DNA of 64,000 bases from Hemerocallis citrina (taxonomy: Eukaryota; Streptophyta; Magnoliopsida; Asparagales; Asphodelaceae). Where the stretch lies: contig JACEHZ010000589.1 in assembly GCA_017893485.1 (NCBI GenBank), forward strand, positions 1,366,501 through 1,430,500, written 5' to 3'. This document shows positions 45,129 to 56,930 of the stretch, one piece after another. Numbering within the stretch: the first letter of the stretch is position 1; every line of letters starts with the position of its first letter. Position numbers and translations under genes: made by a program. The notes below the pieces were generated by a model, which was not told the origin of the DNA, did not search any database, and was given only the letters and a program-made list of their open reading frames with translations.

Positions 45129-47222
45129 TAAATACATGAATGCTTTAGTTAGTATTTTTCTTTGAAGTGTTCTTCTTTTGTGGTGTATAAATTTTTTATA
45201 TCCAATTAGTTTCAGGTGGGTTTTTAATCTTTCCATTTTTTTTCTACTTTCTAGATTTGGGTTTGGCCAGAAATAGTTCGAATGCAACTGATTTGATGCT
45301 CATACCTAAGTTTCATTTTTCATTGTAGTGGTGTTAAATAGATATGGTGTAAACAAAGTGCGCGCATGGGCGGCATGAGCCTCACACCAAGCACCCTAAT
45401 TATCACGCATTTGAAATTAAGGTAACTTGGGAAACTTTATACATCTGTCCTCTTTATTCATATTTCTAAAGTCTGTTTTAAGTGGTATAGAGTCTCATGA
45501 ATTGAAAACCTCATCGATGCACCCCAAAAATAATTTGTACATGAAATGATTTAAATTTCAAATGCCTGCATATCTTTGAAAGCAAGTTTCTACTCTCCTT
45601 TTCTTTGATAGATCAAGTAAGTTTCTGTATGGTTTACTTAGCGTATTTTCAATTTTTACAGAGAACTATCATATGCTCCAACAAAAATAATATTGGCCGT
45701 TGTTGTCTTCTTGCAAGAATGGGAAGCATGCCACCGTCCTTTGTACAAATATCAAAAATATGTGATGAGCATAGAAAGGTACCCTCAACCAGTAACCTAG
45801 TGATGTTCCATATCATGTTTTTTGTCAAAATAACTTTATTTTTTGTAACAGTATGAAAATATCATAAGAGAGTTTAATTGTTAGATTAAAATTTTTTTTG
45901 GAAAGTCTGGAGTTAAGACACTCATCGACTCATCGAGCTATTTATAATAGTAAAAGTGAATTGTATTTAAGGTTTTTGTTTGGATTGTCTTTCATCGTTT
46001 CTTAGTTTTTTTCACCCAAAGTTGGATGTACTTCCTTATGATGAAGTTATCATACATCTTCAAAAAGTGTATTTAGATGGAAGAACTTGGAGGATGCCAA
46101 ATTGTATCAAGGTGTTGTTAAACTACAGTAAGTTCCTTTCATGGAAAATATTTTCTACTGCCAGTGTTCTAAGTTTATCAAGAGATAGTTGATGAGAGGT
46201 CGATTTGAGAAAAAATCTTTCAGTGTATAGTATGATCGGAGAAGTCTTAGATCACGTTGATGATTTTTTTTTTCTTTTTTCTTTTTTTTTCATTTATATA
46301 CTGGAACTAGTAGTGAATAACGCAAAAGTCCATTCTGTTTACAAATTTATCGCTTCCTTCTTTCAGATATACATGGACAAGGATGTCGTCAGCTGCCAGG
46401 TACCATTTCTTGCTTGTTTTTGTGTTGATCGTATTTGGTGTCTTTGTGTTTTTTCCTTATTTATGGAAGTTTCATACTTACAAGTTTACAGAATAATTAA
46501 TCTTTGTTATAAATACATGACTGACATGTAAATGTAATTTGCGTATCATTGTTCAGCATTCTCAATTACACATAGCAGAGCTTATGTTAGGATCAAAGAA
46601 GAGTTAACTTTATCAGCTTTTTTTTTCCGTGGAATGAGACACAAATGCCTTTTTGTTATATATGCTTGCTGGGGCTCTTGCCTGAGATCTTTCCCGTTCA
46701 CTAGTTTGTCAATGTATCGGTAGGAGCTAATGTACAAATTGTAGGTAGGAACTTTAACATCCTCAGTCCACCTAAATATTCTATTTTCTTTATCTGAGAA
46801 ATGCGATAGACCTGGAGAAGGTATTCAGTTGAAAATTGTAACGGGGACATGTTGCGCTTAAACTTGCTTACTTAGGGACTATCTCTATTATTATAACTAT
46901 AGAGTTGGGATTGTTCCTTCCACTTATAAATGAATCATGTTTTAATTTATATTTTCTATGATTTATAATAGTAATTCTTCCTGGGCAACTCTCTTGTGGA
47001 CTCTTAAGGATTTTTCTAGTCCATTTTTAGAGCAGAACGATGTGCATGTATTTGTGTATGTGCAACTTCCCAAGTCATAACTGTTCTTCACTACGATGAA
47101 GCATATCTGCTGAGTATGTTCAATTTCCAAACAATAAAAGTTCAAAATTTAGTGTCTTTGACCTATAATTAATGCAAAAACTATTACATGCATGCCCAGT
47201 CATGCTTTAAGCTAGTTCTTGT
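45129..47222. other. Outer CACTA interior with exon-like pieces
   Basis: AT-rich with possible captured exons on the + strand: 46019-46129 (LDVLPYDEVIIHLQKVYLDG, ending CTACAG|TAAGTT) and 46366-46399 (TTTCAG|ATATACATGG to GCCAG|GTACC). Splice-like borders are visible but the donor gene is not recognised. The segment ends at the CTTGT target of the solo LTR. Confidence 0.4.
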
Positions 47223-48272
47223 TGTAACACCCCGCAAAATTGAAATTACATTTTTGCCCCTGGGTGTTACGCACGTATATTTTATAATGTGTTTCACTAC
47301 ATATTTTGGATTCGTACTATTTATACATTTTCCATATTGATTTCAGTCAACTAAAATATAATATTTCAATCCCTGAAATTTACGTGCTTTTTACGTGTTT
47401 TGATGCACGTGTTTCCACCACTACGTATAATATTTCCTATAGGTTTAAATTATTTATTTTTATGTATTTAAATCTATTTTATAAAACGAAAATTTATTTT
47501 CCCCTTGTTTTTGCATTTTTCGACTTTCTGCACGTATAATGCACGTGCTTTCTACGTGCTGCGATTTCATCATGAAATGTATAAAATTAGTAAATATATT
47601 TTTCTTATATTATTTTCGATTATATTTAATAACCTTTCATCAATAAAGTCGATTTTCGCACTTTCATGTTTTCACGTGCAACGCACGTGTTTGTTTCGGT
47701 GCACGTATTTAAACGTATTTGTTCTTTTAAAATAAAGTTCGGAGTGTGTAATTTAATAATATATAATATGTTGTATATATGGTAAAAAGGTGTAGTAGAT
47801 GTGTTGTATGTTTGATGAAATGTTAATTAGTAAGTGAAAAAAATGTGTAAGAAAGAAGTGAATGTGAAAAATGGGGGCCCACTAAATTTGATAACAGCAA
47901 AGGTGCTGCTGGATGGATTATGAATGGGTATGGAATGGTGAGAATCATGTATGCATGTGGGCTGGATATAATGGTTTAGAAGCTTAATAGAATATGGAAT
48001 GAATTTGTATATTGGGGCCCACACGGGTTGGAGGCCCATTGGATGTAAAGACAGCACATATGTGTGCTGGGGCCGGTTTCTTCATGCAAGGAAATGAATG
48101 TGAGAAGAGAGTGGAGAGTGGGAGTTAAGAATTAGAAGTGGTAGGAGTTATAAGGAGGTGAAAGGTTGGGAGTTTTTAGGAGTTGAGAAATGAAAAGATG
48201 GATAATTAAAAAGAGAATTAAAATGAGAAGTTATTAGGTGTGTAATTTTGTAATTTGAACCCTAGCAAAATC

Positions 48273-48281
48273 CTATAAATA
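48273..48281 (+). promoter_or_regulatory. TATA box of the solo LTR
   Basis: CTATAAATA followed by GCACCCTCCATTCC, a typical plant core promoter with a start site expected about 30 bases downstream. Confidence 0.6.
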
Positions 48282-49004
48282 GCACCCTCCATTCCTCATT
48301 CTTTTCACACCAAAAACAAAAGAAAATAAGAGTAAGAAAAAGAAAGAAAGAAGAGAGTTTGTGCTTGGTGGCCATTGCTAGGAGGAGAAGATCTAGGAGG
48401 ACATTGGATCTAGAAGTGGTGCTCTTCCCTTCATTAGTCAAGTTTCAATTGAGGTGGGTGATCCTATATTTTCTAATTATAGGAAATGCATGCTATTATG
48501 AGTAATGAGTAGTATAATCTTGATGTGATAATCAGAGGATGAATCCATGCTTTTATGTATGCCAAAATTGTAGAAATTGTGATATCGAAGAATAATCAAA
48601 TTGTTGTCATGTGGCTTGGAAAAGAGAACAAAAAGTAATGAGTATTTGTTCATTTGCTTGTTAATGAAACTAGCAATTTATTTGAAGAGATTTCTCTTAG
48701 TGTTAAAAAGGAGTTTTGTAAAGAAAAAGTGGTATACATAGCTTATTTAAAATTTGTTATAAGACAATACAAATTTTTCTAGTTCGATTAAAATAAAGAA
48801 TTACAATTTTTGTAATAAAAAAAAAAGAAATAGATTTGAACTTTAGATGTATTATCAAATATGAATTTTTAATACATGAGTTTCTGTTAATTTTCAGTCT
48901 AATTAAATTATTGTAGAATGAAAGATTTGTTAAAAGAGAAAACTAAGGTTTACGAGATTAATGAAATAATACGAAATTGGAACAAAACCTTCCGGGTTGC
49001 CTGT

Positions 49005-49255
49005 GAGTCGTAGGGTACGGGTAGCCTAGTGGTCTGACCTTGCGTTGCTTCCTGGGTGGGACCGGTTCGAAACTTGATGACCCAACTTCTTTTTCGCATT
49101 GATTTTTTTTATAGAAATAATTTAACCGAGTAGTTGGAATAAGGGCACTTCAATGAAGGATTAAGGCAATAAGTCCAAAAGGACTAAGTGGCTAGTGGCT
49201 TGAGATTTACTCACTGCATCAGTTCACGGGTTCGAAACCCCTTATTGCCATTTGA
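49005..49255 (+). repeat. tRNA-like (SINE-like) pol III boxes in the solo LTR
   Basis: Two A-box/B-box pairs occur: TAGCCTAGTGGTC with GGTTCGAAAC (49022-49075) and TGGCTAGTGGC with GGTTCGAAACC (49190-49239). Spacing is close to that in tRNA genes. The sequence does not fold as a complete tRNA, so SINE or tRNA-derived fragments are the best guess. Confidence 0.45.
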
Positions 49256-50224
49256 ATTTTTGGGGGTTTCTTTTGACATTATTGATGAGTTTTTTAATGC
49301 AATTTAATAAATAAATTATTGTCATATGAAATTAAAAAGTTATGTTCTTATTTGGGTTCAAAGATTAATTGAAGTGACAGAAATATTTTTGTGAGATTCA
49401 AATTACTAAAAAGATCTCAAGTGACGAACTTATTATTCATGAATAGAATTGCTATTTTAAGGGCTATGAATTAATTAAGATTGAAGTTAAATGAATCATG
49501 AAATGGTGTTAAGATTAGACTATGATTTACTTTGTAAATTAATTGCCTTTGATGGGATTATTCATGTGTGTTACATACTTGATTATTATATGTATTTAAA
49601 TTGCAAATGAGATTGCAAGTGATAAAATCATGTTTGTGAAAAGGATAAAATTTTGTGAGATCGATGTTGAATGAAATGATTTCATGAAAGAGAATTATTA
49701 TTATTAAGGAATTATGAATAGTGTCAAAATGAATTATTGAATCAAGGTAAATGAGACTTTGATTGGTTTTATTTTGAGACATTGCAAGAGCTTGGGTTGT
49801 GATAAATATTCATTTGATAGAAATTGTATATATGAAAGGAATTACTTTTTGTTTTATAAAGATCTTGAATAAATGACTAGATCATGAATGATGACAAGAC
49901 TTTGTATTTTTGTGAATGAATTGAAAGATGAAATCGCCTAGGCTTAAGACATGATTATTAAAGGGTATATGTACCCATGTTTCTTGTACATGAAAGTTTA
50001 TGATTTAGAGTTAGTAAGACCTCGATACCGGCATTATTGAAAGAAATATTTGAGATATGATTTGGAGATATGGCCATGGGGCTATCTCGCAGTTGTTGAT
50101 TAAGTCCGGTAGGAGGTAAAACTAATTCTTTGAATGAAAATTATTCATGTCTTGAACTTAAGAAAATTTAGGCACATAAGTGAAGATGTAGTAAACATAG
50201 GGAAACGTAAGTGGGGTGCTCTAT

Positions 50225-50485
50225 ATAGTCGGCGGTGGACTCCAAGACTATAGACCCAGTTGGTGGACTGAGGTTGCCCTGTGGGAGACGGATTATTATA
50301 TTTTAATCCGGGACTATGAGGACGGGTCGGCGGTGGACTCCAAGATCTTGAGTAGTCGGACGGATGGGTTTTTGTGTTTACCGTCTCCAATGTATATATA
50401 TATATACTGGGCTAGAGGGTCACATACGGGACGGTTTGCACGATGTGGAATCTGTTACAACAGCCGGCGGTGGACTCCAAGGCTG
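50225..50485 (+). repeat. Three copies of GGCGGTGGACTCCAAG
   Basis: Copies start near 50231, 50329 and 50465 in the same direction, in GC-richer DNA than the rest of the LTR. Spacing is about 98 and 136 bp. Confidence 0.7.
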
Positions 50486-51119
50486 GGATTCACATTCGTG
50501 GAATAGTCTGAACTTTGTTTTGCTACCGGGTAGTTTTTATGGCGAGGGATCGAGCCCTGTATTGTGAAGAACGTAGGCACTTGCCCTCGGACCTATGTAG
50601 TATGGGATGTATAGAATCCGAACAAGTGTGCATTAGTGTCATCCTAGTATAGAAATGTGTGCATTAGGCATTAAGGCATGACATACACTTATGTTTAGAA
50701 TAATCACTTTTGATATTTTACTTGTTCATTCAATCTTTTTATGGTTTGTTAGAGTATGAGATCGTTATACTATTCCCGGCATAGAGAGGATAGCCGTGTA
50801 TAACATTTCGTCAGTTGTAAATAACTGACGTGCCCACAGATTGACATGCAGGTAATGGACTATTCATGGAGTTATAAAGTGGATATGTTGTTGCTGTTTA
50901 GAAGTTAAAGATGTTGCAAATGATGTTAAAGTTATACAAGTTGTATTTCATTGATTGTAATCTTTTAGTCTTCCGCTGTGTAAAAACCAAGTGTAAAGGA
51001 ACTCTGATGTATTGTGAATGAAAAGTTTTAAATTCCTTGTAAAATTGTACGAAGTGAAGTAAAGATCCTGTGAAATCTCGAATTTATCCTTATTTGAAAT
51101 TCGAGGTGTTACACTTGTA

Positions 51120-51754
51120 CCTGTAATCGAACTTGAAACATGACATTCCTGATAAATTAGTTTTTCGACAATTTGTTTTTCACCTTATACACAAAGATTG
51201 GAGCGCATGACTTTATATCAGTTCTCATATCCTCAGCAAGTAGATGACATGATTGTAGCTAGTCATTAGGAATTGTTTGATAATTCAATATTACTTGATT
51301 TATCTCTTCTTATATATCATAATAATCTAAGTTGGCTTTGGTACTTACACATTTCGCCATCATCTTAATTTCCAGGTTACTTGAGTACACTGAGGATGCT
51401 CTGAAATCATTCACCATGGCTGCAGATATTCTCTGAATTAATTTTTATCTTTAGACTTCTTAGTATTATTTGTAACTAGTAAGGCTCATATTCCAGTTGG
51501 ATTGGGTATTTTGTATATGTGCAAGTATGGCCCTTTTAGGCCTTAACTTTTTGAATACAAATCATGTTGATTGAAGCTTGATCTAATACTCTGACTTTTT
51601 GATATGTTAACTTTTTGTATAAATCATTTTGTATATGTTAACTTTTTGAATACAAATCATGTATGCGATGAAGCATAACTATTTTTTATATAATGTATGT
51701 GAAAATGAATTTTTTATATATTCATTCATTAAAAAAAAAATTAAAAATATTTCT
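51120..51754. other. Outer CACTA interior with one exon-like piece
   Basis: After ATTTCCAG at 51368-51375 an open stretch reads LLEYTEDALKSFTMAADIL and ends in a TGA (51434-51436). It looks like a last coding exon of a captured gene. The rest is AT-rich with repeats of AACTTTTTGAATACAAATCATG near 51550 and 51640. Confidence 0.4.
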
Positions 51755-52046
51755 ACCTACCCCGGCGTTTTTCAAAACGCCGGGGTAGATTTTTTCCCCT
51801 GAAAAAATAATAAATTAAAAAAAAATAAAAAACTATCCACCGGCGCTTTTACAAGCGCCGCCCATTATAAAGCTTTCACCGGCGGTTTCTTAAAGCGCCG
51901 GGGAAACCTAGCCGTGAATGCCCGGCACGCGCAACGCCGGCGGTTGGTGCGGCGCTGTTTGACACGCCGGTAGGGTATTCACCGGCGCTTATAAGCGCCG
52001 GTGAATCTATAAATAAGCGCCGGTGAATCCATCGCCGGTTGTAGTG
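51755..52046. repeat. Right subterminal repeat array of the outer CACTA
   Basis: Dense CCGGCG/CGCCGG inverted pairs over the last 290 bp, ending GCCGGTTGTAGTG. The inner element has the same kind of array, so the two CACTA elements belong to one family. Confidence 0.82.
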
Positions 52047-52648
52047 ATACATGATACTTGTTCACTTGACATTTGATACATGTCTCTTATACTTGTTCAT
52101 TTGCCATGCTAGTTGTTATACTTGGATATCATGCTTATATCATGTTAGTAGTTAGTTTTTCCCCATGTACTTGTACCCTGCATTACAAGTGGCCCGTAAC
52201 TTGCAATTGACGGGTACTTGCTTTCTCTTTTCCTCTTCCCTACAATTGTTGAATTATAGATTTTAGAGAACAGGTTCCAGACGGTATTGGTGACATGAAG
52301 TATTAGTGCTGGATCTTGTTATTATTATTTTTGTAGTTGCTTGAACAATATTGTATTTTGATACTTAGATTTGTATTTGTATTTGGGCAATGTGACCCAG
52401 GATTTTGTTGACTTGCTCAGATCATAACTATTTGAAATTAATGTATTTGATTTCAAGTATTCTTGTTGGTATTTTTTGTTCATATGTGCATATTGGTTGA
52501 TACTTTTGCTTCCGACTCTGATTATTTCGTGAGATGTTGTAAAGATTCTTGAACAGCTTATGGATGATGAAAATCATTCACTGAGTTTTTATTGCGTATT
52601 CGTATTTCGTATTCTCTTTTGGGAAACGGGGCGTGACAGGGTTTTTAG

Positions 52649-52666
52649 TGGTATCAGAGTACCAGG
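52649..52666 (+). other. Primer-binding site of the second gypsy
   Basis: TGGTATCAGAGTACCAGG matches the 3' end of initiator Met-tRNA for its first 11 bases. It lies 10 bases after the LTR end GGGGCGTGACA. Confidence 0.88.
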
Positions 52667-52794
52667 TTTGGCTAATGTATTAGTTGCCTAATATATTAGA
52701 CAAGCTTGGCTCGAACTGAGATCTGCTCAACATTTTACCAACCATGCATACATAAATGAATTATTATCAACACTGATCTGGATGCTAACTGTTT

Positions 52795-53911
52795 TTGATT
52801 TTGTGTAGACTTTGGCTCGTAAAGGTTCTTCTCGTGTTCCGGGTGATCAGCCAGCTTGAGACTCTCACCACTGTGCTTGAGAGCTTGATCAATCAGCAGC
52901 AAAACCATAGTGATTTGGTGATGGCTGCTTTGGAAGTCGCTCGAGTTCCTCCGCCCGTTGTGCCTAGGCAGGATGTTCTTCCTCCTCATCCGGGAACAGT
53001 TACAGACTTTATGAGGCTGCATCTCGACAGGTTTTCAGGCATTGAGACACCTTTGGAGGCTGAACAGTGGTTGATTCGAACAGAGCAACTGCTTTTGACA
53101 GCTAGAGTTGCAGATGCAGATCGTGTGGATGTGGTTACCATCCAGCTGGTGGACTTGGCTCATATCTGGTGGAGGTCCGAGTCCGAAAGGCTCGAAAGAC
53201 CGATCACTTGGGCCACTTTCACTATGAGCTTCTTGGAGAAGTTCTTTCGTAGCAGCACCAGAATGGAGATGGAGCAACAATTCTTGGCCCTAAAACAAGT
53301 TGGTCGTTATTTCTAGTAATGAAATTTTGTTACATATTGTTCAAGCAAAGTTGTAACATGAGACTTTCTTGAAACATGGCTCCAGGTCTGTAGATGAGTA
53401 CGCCGCTGAATTTACGAGACTTGGTCGCTTTGCAGCCGTTCTGGTGGCGAATGAAGAGGATAGGGCTCATAGATTTACTTTGGGGCTTGAGCGCGAGATC
53501 AGGGTGCAGCTTGTCTCTCTTCGCTTGCGTACTTATGCAGAAGCTCTTGAGGCAGCTCGTGCTCAGGAGCAGGCTTGTGGTGGATTGTCTCCTTCTCAGC
53601 GGACTGTCCCGCACTCAGTTTCTAGGCCTTCTGGTGGGCCTGTTCGGAGGCCTATCCCAGCCCATCTGGTTAGGGCAGCTCCTTACCCTTATGCGGTTCT
53701 TCAGCGAGCTAGTTTTTGCGACTTTTGCCGTCTTGCTGGGCATGAGCGCAAGGATTGTCGGCGTGCCAATCACCGCTGCTTTGGTTGTGGTGCTTCTGAT
53801 CATATGGCACAGGATTGCCCGCGACAGCAGCAGATGGCTCTTCCAGCCAGGGGTCCCTTTCAGCAGGTTGCCCCAGCTCGTTGTCCGGTTAGACCACCTC
53901 TTTCTTCGTAG
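52795..53911 (+). pseudogene. Gypsy gag with two zinc knuckles, broken
   Basis: Two frames. 52795-53316 holds the retrotransposon gag domain (FSGIETPLEAEQWLIRTEQL, WATFTMSFLEKFF). After about 80 extra bases (53299-53378), 53369-53911 continues GSRSVDEYAAEFTRLGRFA and ends with CCHC knuckles CDFCRLAGHERKDC and CFGCGASDHMAQDC. The extra 80 bases add a stop. This is the capsid and nucleocapsid protein of the element. Confidence 0.88.
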
Positions 53912-54015
53912 TGCCAGATTTTCGATCAGAGGACCGCTGCTCCCAAGAGAGGTCAGGCTTTTAACCTGACTGCTGCTGATGCTGAGTCAGCTGAGGGTGT
54001 GGTTGCAGGTATCTT

Positions 54016-55938
54016 TTGTTTGATCGTTTTTATTATTTTGTTGGTTCTCTTTTGTTTCTCCATTCCTTTGCTTATTTCTTTCTGGTTATCTTTCTGCATT
54101 TTGTTTTCCTCACCCCTGTTCAACCATTCTTTTCTTTGTCTCTTTTGCTTTCTATCTTAGGTGTTATGCTGGTTTGCTCTTTCCCTGCTCATGTTCTTTT
54201 TGATTCCGGGGCAACCCATTCTTTTGTCTCCTCTCGATTTGTCGCTCGCCATCAGTTAGAATGCAGCAATATGTCAGAGGCTTGGAACATTGTGACAAGT
54301 GGTGGAGTTGTCATTTGTTCCCGGAAGTGCAGGCAGTGTCCCGTAATTATTGGTAGCGCAGATTTCAAAGCCAATCTGATTTTAATTGGGAATTCAGGGT
54401 TCGACGTTATTCTAGGTATGGATTGGTTGTGTGAAACTCATGCCATCATTGATTGTCGTGCTAAAAAAGTTGTGTTCCGGATTCCAGATCGCGCAGAGTT
54501 TGAGTTCCATGCCGGGGAGTCTTCCCTTGGCCGAGCTGCAGTTGATCAGGAGGTTTGTGCAATGGAGTTGCATTCAGGATGTAAGGCTGCGCCTCTAGTA
54601 GTTCGGGATTTCCTGGATGTTTTTCCAGAGGAGTTGCCTGGCTTACCCCCTGATAGGGATGTGGAGTTCGCTATTGAAGTTCAGCTGGGTACGACACCTA
54701 TATCGAAGAGTCCCTATAGGATGGCACCGGTTGAGTTAGCTGAGCTTAAGGTGCAGATTCAAGAGTTGCTTGATTTGAGTTTCATCAGACCCAGTATTTC
54801 GCTTTGGGGTGCTCCAGTCCTTTTTGTCAACAAGAAGGATGGTAGTCGTCGACTGTGTGTGGATTATCAGGAACTGAATAGTGTTACTGTGAAGAATCGG
54901 TATTCGTTGCCCAGGATCGACGATTTGTTTGACCAGTTGAGTGGGGCTACTGTTTTCTCGAAGTTGGATCTTCGTTCTGGATATCATCAAGGCAAAGTGA
55001 AGGCAACTGATGTGAAGAAGACTGTTTTCAGGACCAGATATGGCCACTATGAGTATCTTGTGATGCCGTTCAGAGTTACGAACGCACCGGCTGTATTCAT
55101 GAGTCTTATGAACCAGGTATTTTCTCAGTTCTTGGATAGATTCGTGGTGGCCTTCATTGGTGATATTTTGGTATATTCTCAGAATCGGGAAGATCATGCT
55201 GAGCATCTTAGAGTGCTTCTGCAGACTTTGAGAGAGAATTAGATTTATGGGAAACTTAACAAGTGCGAGTTTTGGCTCGACAGGGTTTCATTCTTGGGGC
55301 ACATTATTTTAGGTGATGGTATTTCTGTAGATCCTGCCAAGGTTGAGGCTGTGAAGGATTGGACTGTTTCCAAGTCAGTTTTTGAAGTCAGGAGTTTCCT
55401 TGGTCTAGCTGGCTATTATCGGAAATTCGTCCAAGATTTTTCGAAGATAGCAGGACCGTTGACTAAGTTGACTGGGAAGGATCAGAAGTTCTGTTGGTCT
55501 GATGAGTGTGGTGTGACTTTTGTTGAGTTGAATAGATTGACGTCAGCGCCTGTGTTGACTATTCCCGATGGTTCGGGCAGATTTGTAATTCACTGTGATG
55601 CTTCTGGTAAGGGTCTTGGAGCAGTTTTGATGCAAAAGGGCTGAATCGTTGCATATGCATCGAGGCAGTTGAGGTCGCATGAGAAGAATTATCCGACTCA
55701 TGACTTGGAGTTAGCGACAGTGATTTATGCTTTGAAGCTGTGGAGACATTATTTACTTGGAGACCGAGTGGAGATCTTTACAGAACACAAAAGTCTCAAG
55801 TACATCTTCACTCAGAAGGAGTTAAACACGAGGCAAAGGCGTTGGTTGAAACTTTTGGCCGATTATGACATCAGTTTGCAATACCATCCTGGTAAAGTAA
55901 ACTTGGTGCCTGATACTTTGAGCAGGAGATCCTGGTAA
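54016..55938 (+). pseudogene. Gypsy protease, RT and RNase H, broken and truncated
   Basis: The protease site is [12 protein letters not shown] (about 54197). RT runs from [20 protein letters not shown] through [11 protein letters not shown] to FIGDILVYS, where the catalytic FIDD is changed to FIGD. RNase H has [33 protein letters not shown] and [10 protein letters not shown], ending near [11 protein letters not shown]. Stops occur at 55240 and 55642. Tandem repeats begin at 55938, so integrase is missing. Sequence type is chromovirus-like. Confidence 0.92.
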
Positions 55939-56930
55939 AGTCGTTTTTGAGAAAGCTAGAATGAGTGTAGCTGTGGGTCATCGCCAAGCATAAAGTTTGC
56001 CGGGCTTGAAAAAGCCAAGGCCTTGCTCAAGGTCGATGCCGAGCCCCCATATCTTAGGAGAAGCTGCCATGATGTAGCTGGAGGTCATCGCCGAGCATAA
56101 AGTTCGCAGGGCTTGAAAAAGCTAAAGCCTTGCTCGAGGTCAATGTCGAGCCCCCATACCTGTTCTAAGATAGGTAGTATGAGTGTAGCTGTAGGTCATC
56201 GCCGAGCATAGAGGTCGCAGGGCTTGGAAAAGTCGAGACCTTTCTCGAGGTCGATGCCGAGCCCCCATACCTTAGGAGAAGCTGGCATGAGTGTAGCTGG
56301 AGGTCATGGCCGAGCGTAAAGGTCGCAGGGCTTGAAAAATAAAAGGCCTTGCTCGAGGTCGATGCCAAGCCCCCATACCTGTTCTAAGATAGGCAGTATG
56401 AGTGTAGCTGGAGGTCATCGCCGAGCGTAGAGGTCACAGGACTTGAAAAAGCTGAGGCCTTGCTCGAGGTCAATGCCGAGCCCCCATACCTTAGGAGAAG
56501 TTGGCATGAGTGTAGCTGGAGGTCATCGCCGAGCGTAAAGGTCGCAGAACTTGGAAAAGCCAATGCCTTGTTCGAGGTCGATGCCGAGCCCCCATACCTG
56601 TTCTAAGATAGGTAGTATGAGTGTAGCTAGAGGTCATCACCGAGCATAGAGGTCGCAGGGCTTGAAAAAGCCGAGGCCTTGCTCGAGGTCAATGCCGAGC
56701 CCCCATACCTTGGGAGAAGCTGGCATGAGTGTAGCTGGAGTCATCGCCGAGCGTAAAGGTCGCAGGGCTTGAAAAAGCTAAGGCCTTGCTCGAGGTCGAT
56801 GCCGAGCCCCCATACCTGTTCTAAGATAGGTAGTATGAGTGTAGTTGGAGGTCATCGCCGAGCGTAAAGGTCGTAGGGCTTGAAAAAGCTGAGGCCTTGC
56901 TCGAGGTCGATGCCGAGCCCCCATACCTTA
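55938..56930. repeat. Tandem repeat C, about 109-bp units in alternating pairs
   Basis: About nine units, marked by GAGCCCCCATACC near 56043, 56154, 56262, 56369, 56479, 56587, 56699, 56808 and 56917. Two forms alternate: one continues TTAGGAGAAGCTGGC, the other TGTTCTAAGATAGGTAG. The true period is therefore about 218 bp. It belongs to the Tat-like element. Confidence 0.88.

Larger units (their letters stand above)
47223..51114 (+). mobile_element. 3.9-kb solo LTR, TGTAACACC family
   Basis: It begins TGTAACACCCCGC and ends GAGGTGTTACA, flanked by CTTGT (47218-47222 and 51115-51119). TGTAACACC...GGTGTTACA ends are typical of plant chromovirus-type gypsy LTRs. A TATA box is at 48273 and there is no PBS, gag or pol, so it is a solo LTR in + orientation. 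CACGTGCAACGCACGTG palindromes occur at 47380-47720. Confidence 0.88.
30152..52046. mobile_element. Outer CACTA element carrying captured gene pieces
   Basis: Termini are CACTACAACAAAATTGCC on the left and GCCGGTTGTAGTG on the right, only about 9 bp of inverted match. Subterminal DNA at both ends is packed with CCGGCG/CGCCGG hairpins (30180-30330 and 51755-52040), as in the inner element. Its own DNA is about 4.6 kb after removing the inner CACTA and the solo LTR, and it has no transposase. The 3-bp flanks are TAG and ATA, so the target duplication is not confirmed. It holds exon 1 of a ubiquitin-conjugating enzyme gene and other exon-like pieces. Confidence 0.72.
27785..52638 (+). repeat. 5' LTR of the second gypsy, split by a CACTA element
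   Basis: The two parts are 27785-30151 and 52047-52638. Near 28230-28310 it mirrors the solo LTR at about 18910-18990 (TTGTATGATACAAGTC and GGGTTCTAGA). At 29700-30140 and 52047-52120 it is full of TTGATACTTG-type repeats that continue across the insertion. It ends GGGGCGTGACA. Confidence 0.8.
27590..55937 (+). mobile_element. Second Ty3-gypsy element, truncated and rearranged
   Basis: A plus-strand element whose 5' LTR ends GGGGCGTGACA at 52638, then a Met-tRNA primer site, gag, protease, RT and RNase H. It stops at 55937 in RNase H with no integrase and no 3' LTR. The LTR start is not clear; GC-rich LTR sequence is recognisable from about 27785. The CACTA element at 30152-52046 splits the LTR. 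The LTR is about 3 kb without insertions, in line with the 3.6-kb solo LTR. It interrupts the tandem-repeat part of the Tat-like element. Confidence 0.8.

Noticed and set aside
49005..49255. tRNA genes
   Set aside because: A and B boxes are present but a full cloverleaf and acceptor stem could not be drawn.
50216..50567. Coding frames around the GGCGGTGGACTCC repeats
   Set aside because: Short, repeat-derived and inside an LTR.
47223..51114. DNA transposon with TGTAACACC terminal inverted repeats
   Set aside because: The 5-bp duplication, TG...CA ends, TATA box and length fit a solo gypsy LTR better.
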